64,000 nt of DNA from Escarpia spicata (taxonomy: Eukaryota; Annelida; Polychaeta; Sabellida; Siboglinidae): assembly GCA_963995525.1 (NCBI GenBank), contig OZ023206.1:66101304-66165303 (forward strand). Direction: 5' to 3'. Both the position numbers and the translations under genes were made by a program. Shown in pieces: positions 26,501 to 38,500 of this stretch. Under the pieces are notes generated by a model, which was not told where the DNA came from, did no database searches, and saw only the letters and a program-made list of their open reading frames with translations. The first letter of the stretch is position 1; each line of letters starts with the position of its first letter.

Positions 26501-29500
26501 TTTGGCTGTCCACTCGGTGTGCTAGTGGTATTGGGTTAAAGATGATATTGCTTTTGTTCATGGACATGTCTAAGTGTTCTGCCTTGACAGGTGACCCGTT
26601 GTGCAGGCGGCGTGGCCTGTGGAAAGACTGCACAGTCTCTGTGCATGTCAGCTCAAGCGTCATTGCTTTACCCGATGCATTGTCTAACAATGGCAAGAAA
26701 GCAGCACGAATGTGTTTGCAGTGTGCATACAGGCCCATGCCAGCAGCACATTCACACTGTGTCTGCAGTATGTTGCCATGCTCGTCCAGGCTTAGGTCTA
26801 TGTCGTACGTGGTAGTGCGATGCATCTTGGCACGGCACTGTAGTCCCATCCGTCTTGCAGAACCGCATGAAACGGATAAACCTGAAAGATGATTTATTAA
26901 CTTAAATGTTCAGTGTACACTTGTTCACATGTGTAAAACAGATACCCCTAGAAGATAATGCATCAGCTGAAATGTAGAAACTTTTCAGTATTGAAACTAC
27001 TAGACACAAGGTTACCTGCTAAAATAAATGGCAACAATAAACATTCATAATAATATTTGTTACCAAAGTGTATGTGTGTGTGTGCATGTCTTTGTACAAA
27101 TAAAGTATAGTACTTTATCAACAGTATATGACTACAGTTATTGTCTACAGATTTTACATGCTTTAAATAAATTGTTTCAACTACCTGTCATCATAAAGTT
27201 CTCTTGCGTTTCTGTTGAGGCTGGTTCCTAATGGATGGAGGAACTGGTCGACTGTGCGAGATGATATGGGTGGGAGAATAGTGTTCCCTGTAACATCTCT
27301 GTAGTTCGTTGTAAGGGGTACGGACATGTGCCAGTCATCATCACGGTTGAGATCACTGGTGGTACAACCAAAATTGCTATTCCGGTCATATGCCTCCAAT
27401 CTGAAAAAAATGCAGTGTAAATTATACTACAACTAGTAGCACTATACAGTCCTCAAGGAAAACACTAACACTGGTAGTACCTAGTGGCATAACTCCTGTA
27501 CATCGATACATATATAGATATTATTCACAAGACAAACCAGTGCTCACAAGCATATTAATTTGTCTCAAAATTGCAGTCGAGGTTACAGCGAATAACACAA
27601 GTAAGCCTCTTATTACAAGACTTGTTTGCAAGAATAAACATTGGGCATGCTGCTAATCTCAGTTCTGGCTTGAGTGCACACTCAACACACGTTCACACCT
27701 ACTTACTAAAGATGACACCCATGTTAAGCCAAGATAATGACACACTGTGTGTGTACTCCTAAATGCGCTATCAACACCTATTCAGCCAGGCAACTCAGCC
27801 TCAGGGTATTCAATAGCAATTACATAACCTTACATAACCAGACCCGGGCTATTCACTTGACTGACCTATCTGTTCATTACTAGTGGGCACTGCATACCCA
27901 ATTCACCGAACCTGTTGCTACTCAACAGTTCATCTGTAATAAATTATTCAAAATTCAGTGTTTACACGTCGTTGTCTGGATATGTCTCTATAAATTATTC
28001 AAAATTATCATATTATCGTTCAGCGTGCAACTTACCGTTCAATCAACTCCTTTTTGCGGCCTGATCGTTTCGCCCCTCGCTTTCCAAGTTCTTGTCGAAG
28101 CACCAGCAAAGTTAATCGATCGTACTTTCCCATCACAATACAAAATGTAATAAATGAAACACGTTTACTCAATAAATTTGGAACTCACGCACAAGAACAA
28201 AACGGACAAAACGTGGGATATCCGGTTGAGGCTAGTGCCGGTACGGTAGTGGCGCCGCGTAGCGGGTAACAGTGCTCGCCTCCTCATTAAATTTGTGCAC
28301 ATCTCGTTTTTAATTTTTTTTTTTTTATGAAATCTACATTCCCTGCAACATTATTTGTTTAAATGTGTTTATTTTGTGTGAAATCATCAGACAAACTGTA
28401 ACATAATTTTCACATGATAAAGTTATCTCCGCCTCTCACAAATCTGCAGATTACCCGACCTAACAGTCAAAGTCAATTCTTTCTGATTTTAACCAGAATA
28501 TGAGTGAAAAGGTTCATCAGGCTGAATGGTTTAAATGAGTGATATTTTAACTTATTTCACAGTCGGTTTTTCCATGACTTTTCGACTGCTATCAGCTGTC
28601 TTTATCAGGCGGCTACCACTAGATGGCGATATGATATCATTCTGGGTAGACGTGCCACGCCTGACGGACTAACCAACGTCAATCTGTGTTTCTCTCAGGC
28701 CATCGAGCTGTGTTACAATCTGTCGTCGCTGACAACGCACCACCACAACCGTGTCCACCTGGTGGCTATACTGCCCCCTGGTGTGCGCGGCCGGTTCCTG
28801 CAGCGACGTCTTGCCTATGTGATGCTGCAGCAGCTCGTGTTTGCCAACTCTCGACCCAACGACCTCACCAACTTCAAGGTACAGATGCAAACATGTGCTA
28901 AAGAACGCAGTCTGTTTCTCATTTCTTATTTATTAACATAATGTTATCAAGACTGTAATAAATACGTTGAAGGTGAACTGTCTGCCAAAGTGTATAATTA
29001 GTAAGCCCGTAACAATGTTCGCAATTTGAAACTGAGTTAGCACAAACTAACCATTTGCATCTACAATCAAAATTTTCAGTTCAGTGGTTTACTGAACTGA
29101 ACCAATTTTAACTTTTAGTGAAACAGTTTTTGTTCAATTATCTTAATGATCAGGAAGCCAGCTCATTTATTTACTTATAATTCAATCTTATTTTTTAGGT
29201 CCTACCTGTATTTTATTTTATATATTTTTATTTATAATATTTTTTTACGATTTTTTTATTGATGATGCATCTTTTGTTAAATGTTTAATTAAAAAAAAAC
29301 TGTTATTATGTATTTGTAGCACATGTGTCGGTTTTTCAAATGACTTAATAGTGCTTATAATCAGGATGTAATGTATCTTCTTTCTTAATATCATAATTAC
29401 GAATGTCCTTTGACATCTTAACAGTAACTTAGTATTTATTTATTATTGGTTTTTTAGTATGTTATTTTGTCATATTCTATTTCTATCTGTGTGATGTATT

Positions 29501-32500
29501 TGTTTGTCTGTCCAAGGACCACAATGGAAACAAGTGCTTGCACTTTCTTGTGTCATCCTTTATATTTAATGTACCCTGTATTTATATGTTATGTATGTAC
29601 AAGCTTACATTTTATATTGAATAAAATAATTAATCAAAAAATAATACTCGGAATGTAGTCTTAAAGTGGAAGATTCTAACGAAATCTGCGATAACATGTA
29701 GACTGCCATCTTACTGATGACGCGTTCATTTGACCGAAAGCAACCAATAAACGAGCAGCATTACTTTTGCTGTGTACGACACACTGTCTTGTGTAGTTCG
29801 CGTAGTTGGTTCATGTTCATGGGATGCGGTTCGTTATATTAGTATAAGTTGAGCTTTCAGTGAAAACATGACTTGCAGTATGCCACACTGCTCTACATAC
29901 GGTTGTAACAATAGTACAGCGAAGGATAATGAGCTGTCTTTTTCGTTTCCCTTTGAAACAACCAGAAGTGAAATAGTGGATTCACAACTGTGGACGGGCT
30001 GGTTGGAAGCATTCGAAATACAACGCACTATGTTCAGATCATTTTGAAGAAACGTGCTTCGAAGGAAATCTATATCATCAGTTAAAGATCCGACAAAACG
30101 TTGCCGACGTCGATGTTTGAAGCCAGGTGCAGTGCCTACAATATTTAGTCACGGACCTCAGCCGTCGAAGCGCCGCATATTTTCAGTCAAACGCGCCGCC
30201 GCCGCGAAATCGATCGCAAGAAGGTTAGTACTGAGTTACTTGGTATCCAATTAAAATCTGTTGACATTTGAGATGCAAGATATGCTGGAGCCAAGCCAGA
30301 ACAGTACCAGAATGTACTATATTGCACCACAAAAAGTTTAGACTTTAGTCTTTAGAAGATAGCCGAATAGCAAAAATTAACGGCAATCAAGTCGCGTGAG
30401 CGATATTACAGTAACGGATTAACATGGGCTGGAATGATTGTCGTTTATAATAACATTGCAAAACTTACTGTATTTTGTGTTAAATTAACAAAAATACGGT
30501 CTGCATTCAGTAATATTGCATAAGACATTGTCATATATCGAAATGTTTGGCCTATTATTTATGTCATGATGTTATATAATTATAACAATTACATACCTTT
30601 AAACCACTCTTATCCATGGAATAAGGGTGTCAATATCTAGTAATTTTGATCCATTATGCCACATTTGATGGCCATTTTCTTTAAAAAAAACATTTAAATT
30701 CTGCATTTGGAAGGATATATCTGGCATCACTCAATAAACATATGTTGTTGAAATTCCATGTGCACACATCTTCATTATCTTGTTTTTTTTGCACACTAAC
30801 AGCAAAAACAGGTAACAGCTGTTGTGAAAATATCTTGAATTTGGATCAAAAATATAAATAATTGTGATTTGCATTTCAGCTCGATCACCAACATGATGTG
30901 GCACATGGGGAAAGGCATCAACCGCAAGTTTACTGTGAAGGTCCGAGGCAAGGGATGCGAGGACCTCCTTCATTGGATACAGAATGTATCAAACCATCTG
31001 TGGTGGTGTTGTGCAACATGCAACGGTGACGCACAGTTGCTGGAGTAAGTACCAAACTTGATATGTATTCATTTTATACCTGAGGCATGTCCAAAGCAAC
31101 AAGTAACCTTTAGATTTGCAATGAGTAGATGATGAGTAGGGACCACGACCCAAGTAGTGTAAGGTGAATTCCAGTCAGCGACTTGAATCCCAAATACACT
31201 AAATTAGCTCCTATGCATAACTAACGTTATAATAAGTTTTCGAAATTACTGCATTTCATAGGCATCCAACTCGTTTTTTTCAGGATGGCTACTCAAAAGT
31301 ACCAGCCAGCATGACTACTACCTTATCAGTAAATGTGTTTATTCAGACTTCCAAAATTGATACTGTAAATGCTGTTTACATGTTATGTGTTAATATGTGG
31401 ACCACCGACTTATGAATGGGACCAAAAATGTTACATAGTCAAAGTTCCTGATGACCAACTTTTCAGTAGTTTAGTTACTCAGATGTGAGGGGGCGAATAC
31501 TCCACAGATGGATAGTGCCCATTCTGTATCACCCTACCTATTCCTTGTAATCAGTTGCTGTGTACATTTATGAGTACAGTTACTTGAGTGTAATAAATTA
31601 CATCTCCATGTAATAATTACATTCCAGAATGCAATTGTCTGTAATGAAATAAATAAGAGCACTTGTGTCATTATCACCAATTTTATTAAAGAAATATAAA
31701 ATCAAAACATGATATCAAAATACAGTGAATGTATGTACAGTAGATGCAGAAATTAAGAAGAAAAAACAAGTTATAATAAATTATGTGAAGGCATGTGATG
31801 ATGGAATGCCTTATTTGTAAGGATCAGTATCGTTTTACTAATGTACCAGTATGATTACCATGATTGGCCATTGTATTGTTACTAAAAACAACCAACACTT
31901 TACACAGGAAAAGCACTTTAAAGTTCACTGAATGCTACAGTCATAAGGTAAATAACAGCAGCTTACTAACAACGTATAGACTGGTGTGTTACACCAGTTG
32001 TTTGCAGACATTTTATTAGAACACTGCATGCACTATTCTTCACTGTAGGAAGGAAAGCTAGATTGATGCTGTCTGCTCTGGCATAGAACTACCGATCACG
32101 TCCCAGCCCAGACAAACCTGTTGAGACTGGTGTCATGTGGTCCAAAAGACGCAAGCAATGGGTGCTGCATAACAGACCACAGCAGGTGAACCCACATACC
32201 CACCTACAAATGCTCACGGATCGAGTGACAGATGTGCTTATAAAGAAATATCACACTACATGTGATCACAATCACTGGGGCAGATGTCCCAAAACCAGAG
32301 AAGGAGGATCTGCTGGCAGCAAGAGTCAGTCAATTTGTAAAGAAACACTAAATACTGCCACCACCAACCTACACCTTCATAGGTCACAAGTACATTGTTT
32401 AGTTTAGTTTTCAAGTCCAGCGTGGTATCCCTCGTGTTGTTCCCCATCACCTTGATTTTATTCCATGGCTGGCGCATGCTGGTAGAACTCTCTGTACCTT

Positions 32501-35500
32501 CGTCCCAGCTTGCCATGGATCCACCAGGTAAACTGTCTGTATGCAGCCCACCTGAGAGGCCTGAAATAAATTAGGCTCAAATAAACATCTGACATTGTAA
32601 ATAAATGACATATAAAAATCGGTTCTATAATGACACCTTTCATTTATATAAATTGTTTACCATTAAACGTGTTCATCTGGAATAAGGCAAATATTGACAA
32701 TTTTGCACTACAGAACAAATTATGACGGTGCAACAAACATTGAATCTATACGTTATGTTAACTTAAGTGGAACCATTATAATTTGTTCTGTAGTGAGAGA
32801 GTATCACTTTATTCATACAGTAGAATACAATAAAGTGTGAAACGATAACCCAAGTACATGTGTGAATACAGTAAATAACTATTTATAGTAGTATATTGTA
32901 GCAGGCTTAGGTAAATAATGACTAAAGGTGAAAGTAAGTCATATTGAAAATGAACACATTTATGTAGGATTACTTGCTGTTAGGGGAATTTTATTTTGTA
33001 ATTATTGTCATATTAGGGTGATGGTCATCATATTTAAATTAGTCTTGGGTCATTTAGAAAGTGTGAATGGCATTAGCAGGGCTAGTTTAGACAAGCATAC
33101 GATTGAATTAGTTGTTTTGTTGGTGGTTTTATTCCAAGAGATTTTAAGGAGGTTGTCAGTCTTAGATTTGTTGGGTTCAGATACATAGCCTCTGCAACCT
33201 ATTTCAATGCATGTTAATTCTGATTTTATTCCGTTATTGTTTACATTATGGATTAGTGCGACATACTTGTTAGTTTTGAATACATGATCTTTCTTGATGT
33301 TAGGTTCAAATGGTAGCCAGTTCAATGATGTGAATTTGCTTAGCATGTGGATGGTAGATGACGTATGGTAAGTCCACTAAGTAATTTCCCTGGAAGATTG
33401 TTAATAATTTGGGCATTAGGCATGAGATTGCTGATAACATTATCTATATATATTTGTATTGCTAGTGCTACTATGATGTTGTATTGTGTTCATTATTAAT
33501 ACATTTCAATAAATATTTAACAACACATTTTACTGGTCTTGTAACAGTGCATGCACATATATACGTACTTGTTTGTTGGACGGCGTAATTCCCATTCTGC
33601 AGCATCACCTGCTCCAAACAAAGAATTCTAAATCCCCTGCTCTTTGTAATGCACAGCAATCCACCTGTAACAAAGAATTAAGCTTTTAAATAATAGTTTT
33701 ACACGAATGTTAAGCAAACATGGATTATTATTCTCAAAAATTTCACAAAGAATGCATCACTATCCTCTAACTGTATTCATCCCAGTATTATACCTGGGTC
33801 CATAGAAATATCATGCAGATTAAGGAAATGTGTCAATATTTGCACAAAACGGTGGTCATTTTCTTTGTCACCAAAACAAATGGGGGCTCTGGCTGAAAAA
33901 TGTTCAAGGTATATTTTATTCATAAGAGCCAATGTAAACTTTGGGCAGAAAATTGCAGTATGCATAAAGTTAAAAATAATCTACCTGCCATGTGTTTAAA
34001 AAGTAGTACTGCCACATATTGTTCATACTCTATCATAGGCATAGCTCTGCCCTGTACAATTTTGGTTCACATGAATCGTGGAACCATTCAACTACATTTC
34101 TTTTAAAAAGTGAAGGTACAGCCATGGGTGGTATTAGAAAATGGACATGTCAAAGTTCAAACACTGAGTCCAGTGGCACTGAGAGTGAGATCTAAGTTAA
34201 AAGTCAACCAATCCCAAATGTAAGATAAGTGACGTGTCCCGGCCCGAGCGATCATCTCTCGCTGTTCATACGCAGCCCGGAACTTAGGCTCATCGGTTAT
34301 TTAAACAATAAACTAAACAGATTAATAATTACCTTCACAAACAGCGTTGCTGTCGAGTAGCAACCGCCTCCTGGCAGCAGACATATTCAGTTCTCGTTCC
34401 TGAACAAGGAGATCGCTGCGGCATTTTCCACACCGACACCAGTCAATTTCATCTCGGCATGGTATGTGCCTCGACATTTCCACTGCCCGTGGGCCTTCCT
34501 GTTCGTGCTCACCGGCACCCGCCTCTGCCCTATCTTCCAGCACAGGCCCTTGTTTCTGTGGTTCAAACTGGTAACCAGCTGCTTCGAAATCGATTTGGTT
34601 TTCGATGTCTTAGAAGAATTGGAAAGCCATGTTATTTACACAGTCACAGCGCATGCACACATAGTTTAATTGGTAAACATACCATAGCGCCACCTAATGG
34701 AGTTGGGAACAAATAGTACGCAGAAAAGTTACGACAGTGTGACGTCACTTTCTTCTAACAATGGCGTAGTCCATAGAAATTTGGTAGCTGTGTGTTAAAA
34801 AATGTTTTCCTGCTAAACCGCTGACGTTAAAAATTTGATTATAGTTGGAAATTGTTAGTTTGTATTAACTCTTTTAGATGCTTAACACCAAAACGTTGCC
34901 TTTTGTTTTCCTTTAATGGACCATTTCTTGTCGTTGAAATTGAAACTGAAAGTGTTTCAGGAAGAAACAGTTTGTTTACATTGTACCCTGCTGCTTTCGC
35001 AGGCCTGGCCTTAGGTCAGATTACTGATGAGTTGGATAGGTGCAGCATGTTGTAGCTATTTCATGTCTGTGGAATTATCTGAGCTCGCTGTTATGAAATT
35101 TGACTGTTAATAATAATCATAATAATGGAATGTCTTCTTTATCGCCAGTATCCTTGAAAAGTCTGAGGATACTGGCGCTGGAGTATCATTCATTCTCATT
35201 AAGATTTCTGAGTTGCAAGCACATTTCAGCAAGTCACTCCTCATTTGCGAAGCTGTCATGGCAGAGCTGCACTATCCAGTTCTGTTTGATCACGTCGCTG
35301 TCAGCTGTATGGCTCTGTCTGATATTGCCCGTTCCTCCCCAGGTGCGTCAGCTGTTTGGAGTGATGCAGGCGATTCTCTCCCAGGCCCACACAGACTTCT
35401 ACCAACTCTCCAGTCTCCTTGCTCTCATCAACCTGTGTGTCGGCAACGAGACACTCAAGACTGTCGAGAGGGTGAGACACCTGTACTTGTCTTACATTGT

Positions 35501-38500
35501 TGCTAGTTTATGGATGCTCATAATATAATCAGGACTATATTGGAAATAAATGTGACCCAGCACAGCGAACCAGGTAATAAATCGCCAATGCTGCACACGA
35601 GCCCTAAGTGTCTAATTAGGTCATGTCTATTTTGTCATCTTGACGTAGACGCGTACCTTATGCTATAACCTTTCCTCAACAAATAATCCAAAATATTACA
35701 GTACATGCATTTTATAAACCCATGAAATAAAAGAATTGGCAGTACGAGTCACAAAAACTTCATTTCTCAAAAAAAAAATTTCTGAAGTTTCCTTCAATTT
35801 TACCAATAAATCAAAACATACCGGGGATATTTCAACAAATGTGGTATCATCTTAAAGCTTATGGTACGTGGAATCCAAAAGGTACAAATCTCCATTTCAC
35901 AATTTTCCTACTGAATACCCACTTTGTCTAGGCAGGTCAATGTGTACTTTTGTATGCTTTCATGTGTTAACTTATTACATGTATGGCATTGTTATTACAT
36001 GTATGGCATTGTTATTACATGTATGGCATTGTCATTACATGTATGGCATTGTCATTACATGTATGGCATTGTCATTACATGTATGGCATTGTCATTACAT
36101 GTATGGCATTGTCATTACATGTATGGCATTGTCATTACATGTATGGCATTGTTATTACATGTATGGCATTGTTATTACATGTATGGCATTGTTATTACAT
36201 GTATGGCATTGTTCTCTTCTTTGCATGTCTAATTTACTGAATAAACTCATTCAATGGAGCAATAAATCAATTTTAGCAGTTGTACATAAGCTCATTTATG
36301 GTCTTGGTAAAATGTTGACATTATAACGACATTGTTAGATGTTGACAAGAAAAATGTGGTTGTGACTGACATAATTATAGCATAGTGACGTGACGTTGAA
36401 GCTGTTTCAGGCGGCATCTGATGAACCAAACAACCTAAGTATGTCAAATGTGACTTTGCACGTCTGACAAGAGGGGTCATGCACACGCATGCATTCACGC
36501 ATGCTCGCACGTATGCACAAACACACACTTTTAGACATGTTTTTGTTGCAGGACGACCTGAGACAACTCACTGACATGCTGCGACGTATGATAGGGAATG
36601 TGAGAGAATACATCCACGTCCTAGACAGAACACTGGTAGGTTCATATGACTTGTGTGGAACTAGAGGGGTTAGACATAATCAGGGTAATTCATCAGGAAC
36701 TGGTCTTCCTCTGCTCGCCACGCCATCTGGTGAACGCAAGAAGAACCGTTCTTGATGAAGGAAAACGTTGATGGAGTCGAAAGTTTCTAGTTGTGTACTA
36801 AGGAAATTTTGGCTTGCTGAACATTTTCACAAATTGCTTTTTCAGTGTTTTAGTTCTTTAAAAATGTAGAAATTGTTTCAGTTATGGACACTGTATTTAG
36901 CAGTTAAAAATATGTTTATGGTAAATGTGTTGTCTTTGCCACTGTCTTCCGTGAAATCTTCATAACCTCAATCTAACGTCTGATAACCTAGTCTGGGATT
37001 CAAAATCATTTTCATTTGAAAATGCTGCATTTGTATAACTTAATATACCATTTGTTAGTATAAATAAAAAAAATGGGTGTGTATATAATATGTATATATA
37101 ATATACAGTCGATCTCGCTTAATTGCATATATCGGTTATAAGCACACAGTTTCGAATACCAAACCCTGTGCATAAAAACTATGTTAAAATGATTGCTTTA
37201 TTGCATATTCAAACGTCATCAAATCCCGCATATTTGTATAAAATAGCTCTCAAAATCTGAAAAATGTTACGCATGAATGTCTTGTAATCACCATTAGTCA
37301 ATGATTTAAACACAGTCAGATGTATTTGATTGGCTCGTTTTTTGCTGATTTCGTTTTATTGCATAATTCGTTTAACTGCATAAATTAACTGAACAAATGG
37401 TGTATGCTTAGAAGCAGGATCGACTGTGTGTATATGTTATATAAAAATAAATATATAAAAATCAACAAATGTAATCGTGGCCAGCCTCACCCCTGACAAC
37501 AGGGAATCAAGAGAAGAACATGGATATATATATATATATATGTTTCCAAGAATGATCTGAGGACTGTTATATCAAGTTATTAAACTCACAAGGAACATCC
37601 ATCATTAACAAATCAATTATTAAATTACAGTTTTTTCAAAATGCAAACAGCCACTACATAAATTTGAATAAATTGTTTTCCTTCTTGTTTTCTTTGAGGG
37701 CAATATTTCTCGACACACCAGCAAAAGTGTCCTGATGGCACGTCTGGTGTTGACAATTTTCAACTATACAAGATTACAGTTAAGGAGCAAATCAACATTA
37801 AAGAGTAAGATTGCACTTATGAGCTCTTAAAAATGTTGTGAAATGGGCAGCAGGTTACCATGGTTACGATGTCAAGTGACAACTGACATTGTGTGTGTGT
37901 GTTGTAGGTGAAAGACATCATGGTGCGGCTGAGCAATAAATGGACCTTCATGCTGCGAGACATGGGGCCCAAACAGGTGAGTCTCACCTAGTCTCAGTGT
38001 TCTCATTACCGTGGGGGGGGGGTAGACATCTGCATCATCTACGTGCCAAGTCGGTCGCAGGCGTCGGTGATCATGGCCCTCCAAACCACACGGTCTTTTG
38101 TAGTTTGTAGCAGTTCTGTTGCGGAGGAAGTTGTGAGTTCTGGGAATTAAGTGGCACACGTCTATCCTACATGCGAATCAACAACAGCTGTCCCGGTCAT
38201 GTCCCATCAATTTTGTGATTTTGGCAGAAATTCATACCTTGTAATCTCATTTTTTATGTCCGATTTAGTTTTCTCAACATATAGTTCAAAACAATTAGAA
38301 TTTAAATGGGTATAACCTAGGGCTATTGGTTTTTCACACAGCAAAATTTGTAAACCTTTTTTCTGAAAATGTTGCTTTTTAAAGTTTACTTCAAATTTAG
38401 TAATGAATTAAAAACTACTGAAGATATTTCAATGAATGAGGTATCACTTTAAGTCTTATAATCTGTGGAATCCAGAAAAGATACAAAACTCTCACAATTT

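Larger units (their letters stand above)
23331..28258. mobile_element. ISL2EU-type DNA transposon with two convergent genes
   Basis: A 4.9-kb element lies in the intron between in-window exons 8 and 9. Left end 23333 reads GGCGACACTACCGTACCGGC continuing ACTA; right end 28233-28256 is its inverted copy with one mismatch. Inside are a + strand THAP-DDE transposase (23450-25416) and a - strand SAP-SWIM-YqaJ gene (28133-25671), tail to tail 254 bp apart. A THAP-bearing DDE_Tnp_4 transposase paired with a YqaJ nuclease is the known layout of ISL2EU (PIF/Harbinger-related, IS5-like) elements. Target duplication is not clear: flanks CACCAG and CGTAGC do not match. Confidence 0.85.
29661..34798. mobile_element. 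Decayed Kolobok-like transposon with a P2X7-ballast-like gene
   Basis: Lies in the intron between in-window exons 9 and 10. The + strand holds a broken THAP gene and an exon with [13 protein letters not shown], as in Kolobok-type transposases. The - strand holds a three-exon P2X7-ballast-like gene, so the layout is convergent as in the ISL2EU element next door. TTAA at 29661 and 34795 could be the tetranucleotide target duplication used by Kolobok elements. The inner ends share only patches (CTAACGAAAT/CTACCAAAT, GACT..GCCAT), so the borders are tentative. The catalytic exons seem deleted between 31045 and 32090. Confidence 0.5.

Noticed and set aside
25671..26849. YqaJ protein as an independent host or viral gene
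   Set aside because: It lies inside the inverted repeats of the ISL2EU element, convergent with its transposase, as is known for this transposon group.
35149..35342. Extension of the SLF2-like exon upstream of 35343
   Set aside because: The frame is open, but the residues do not fit the family, phase 0 joining at 35343 is exact, and CCTCCCCAG is a good acceptor.
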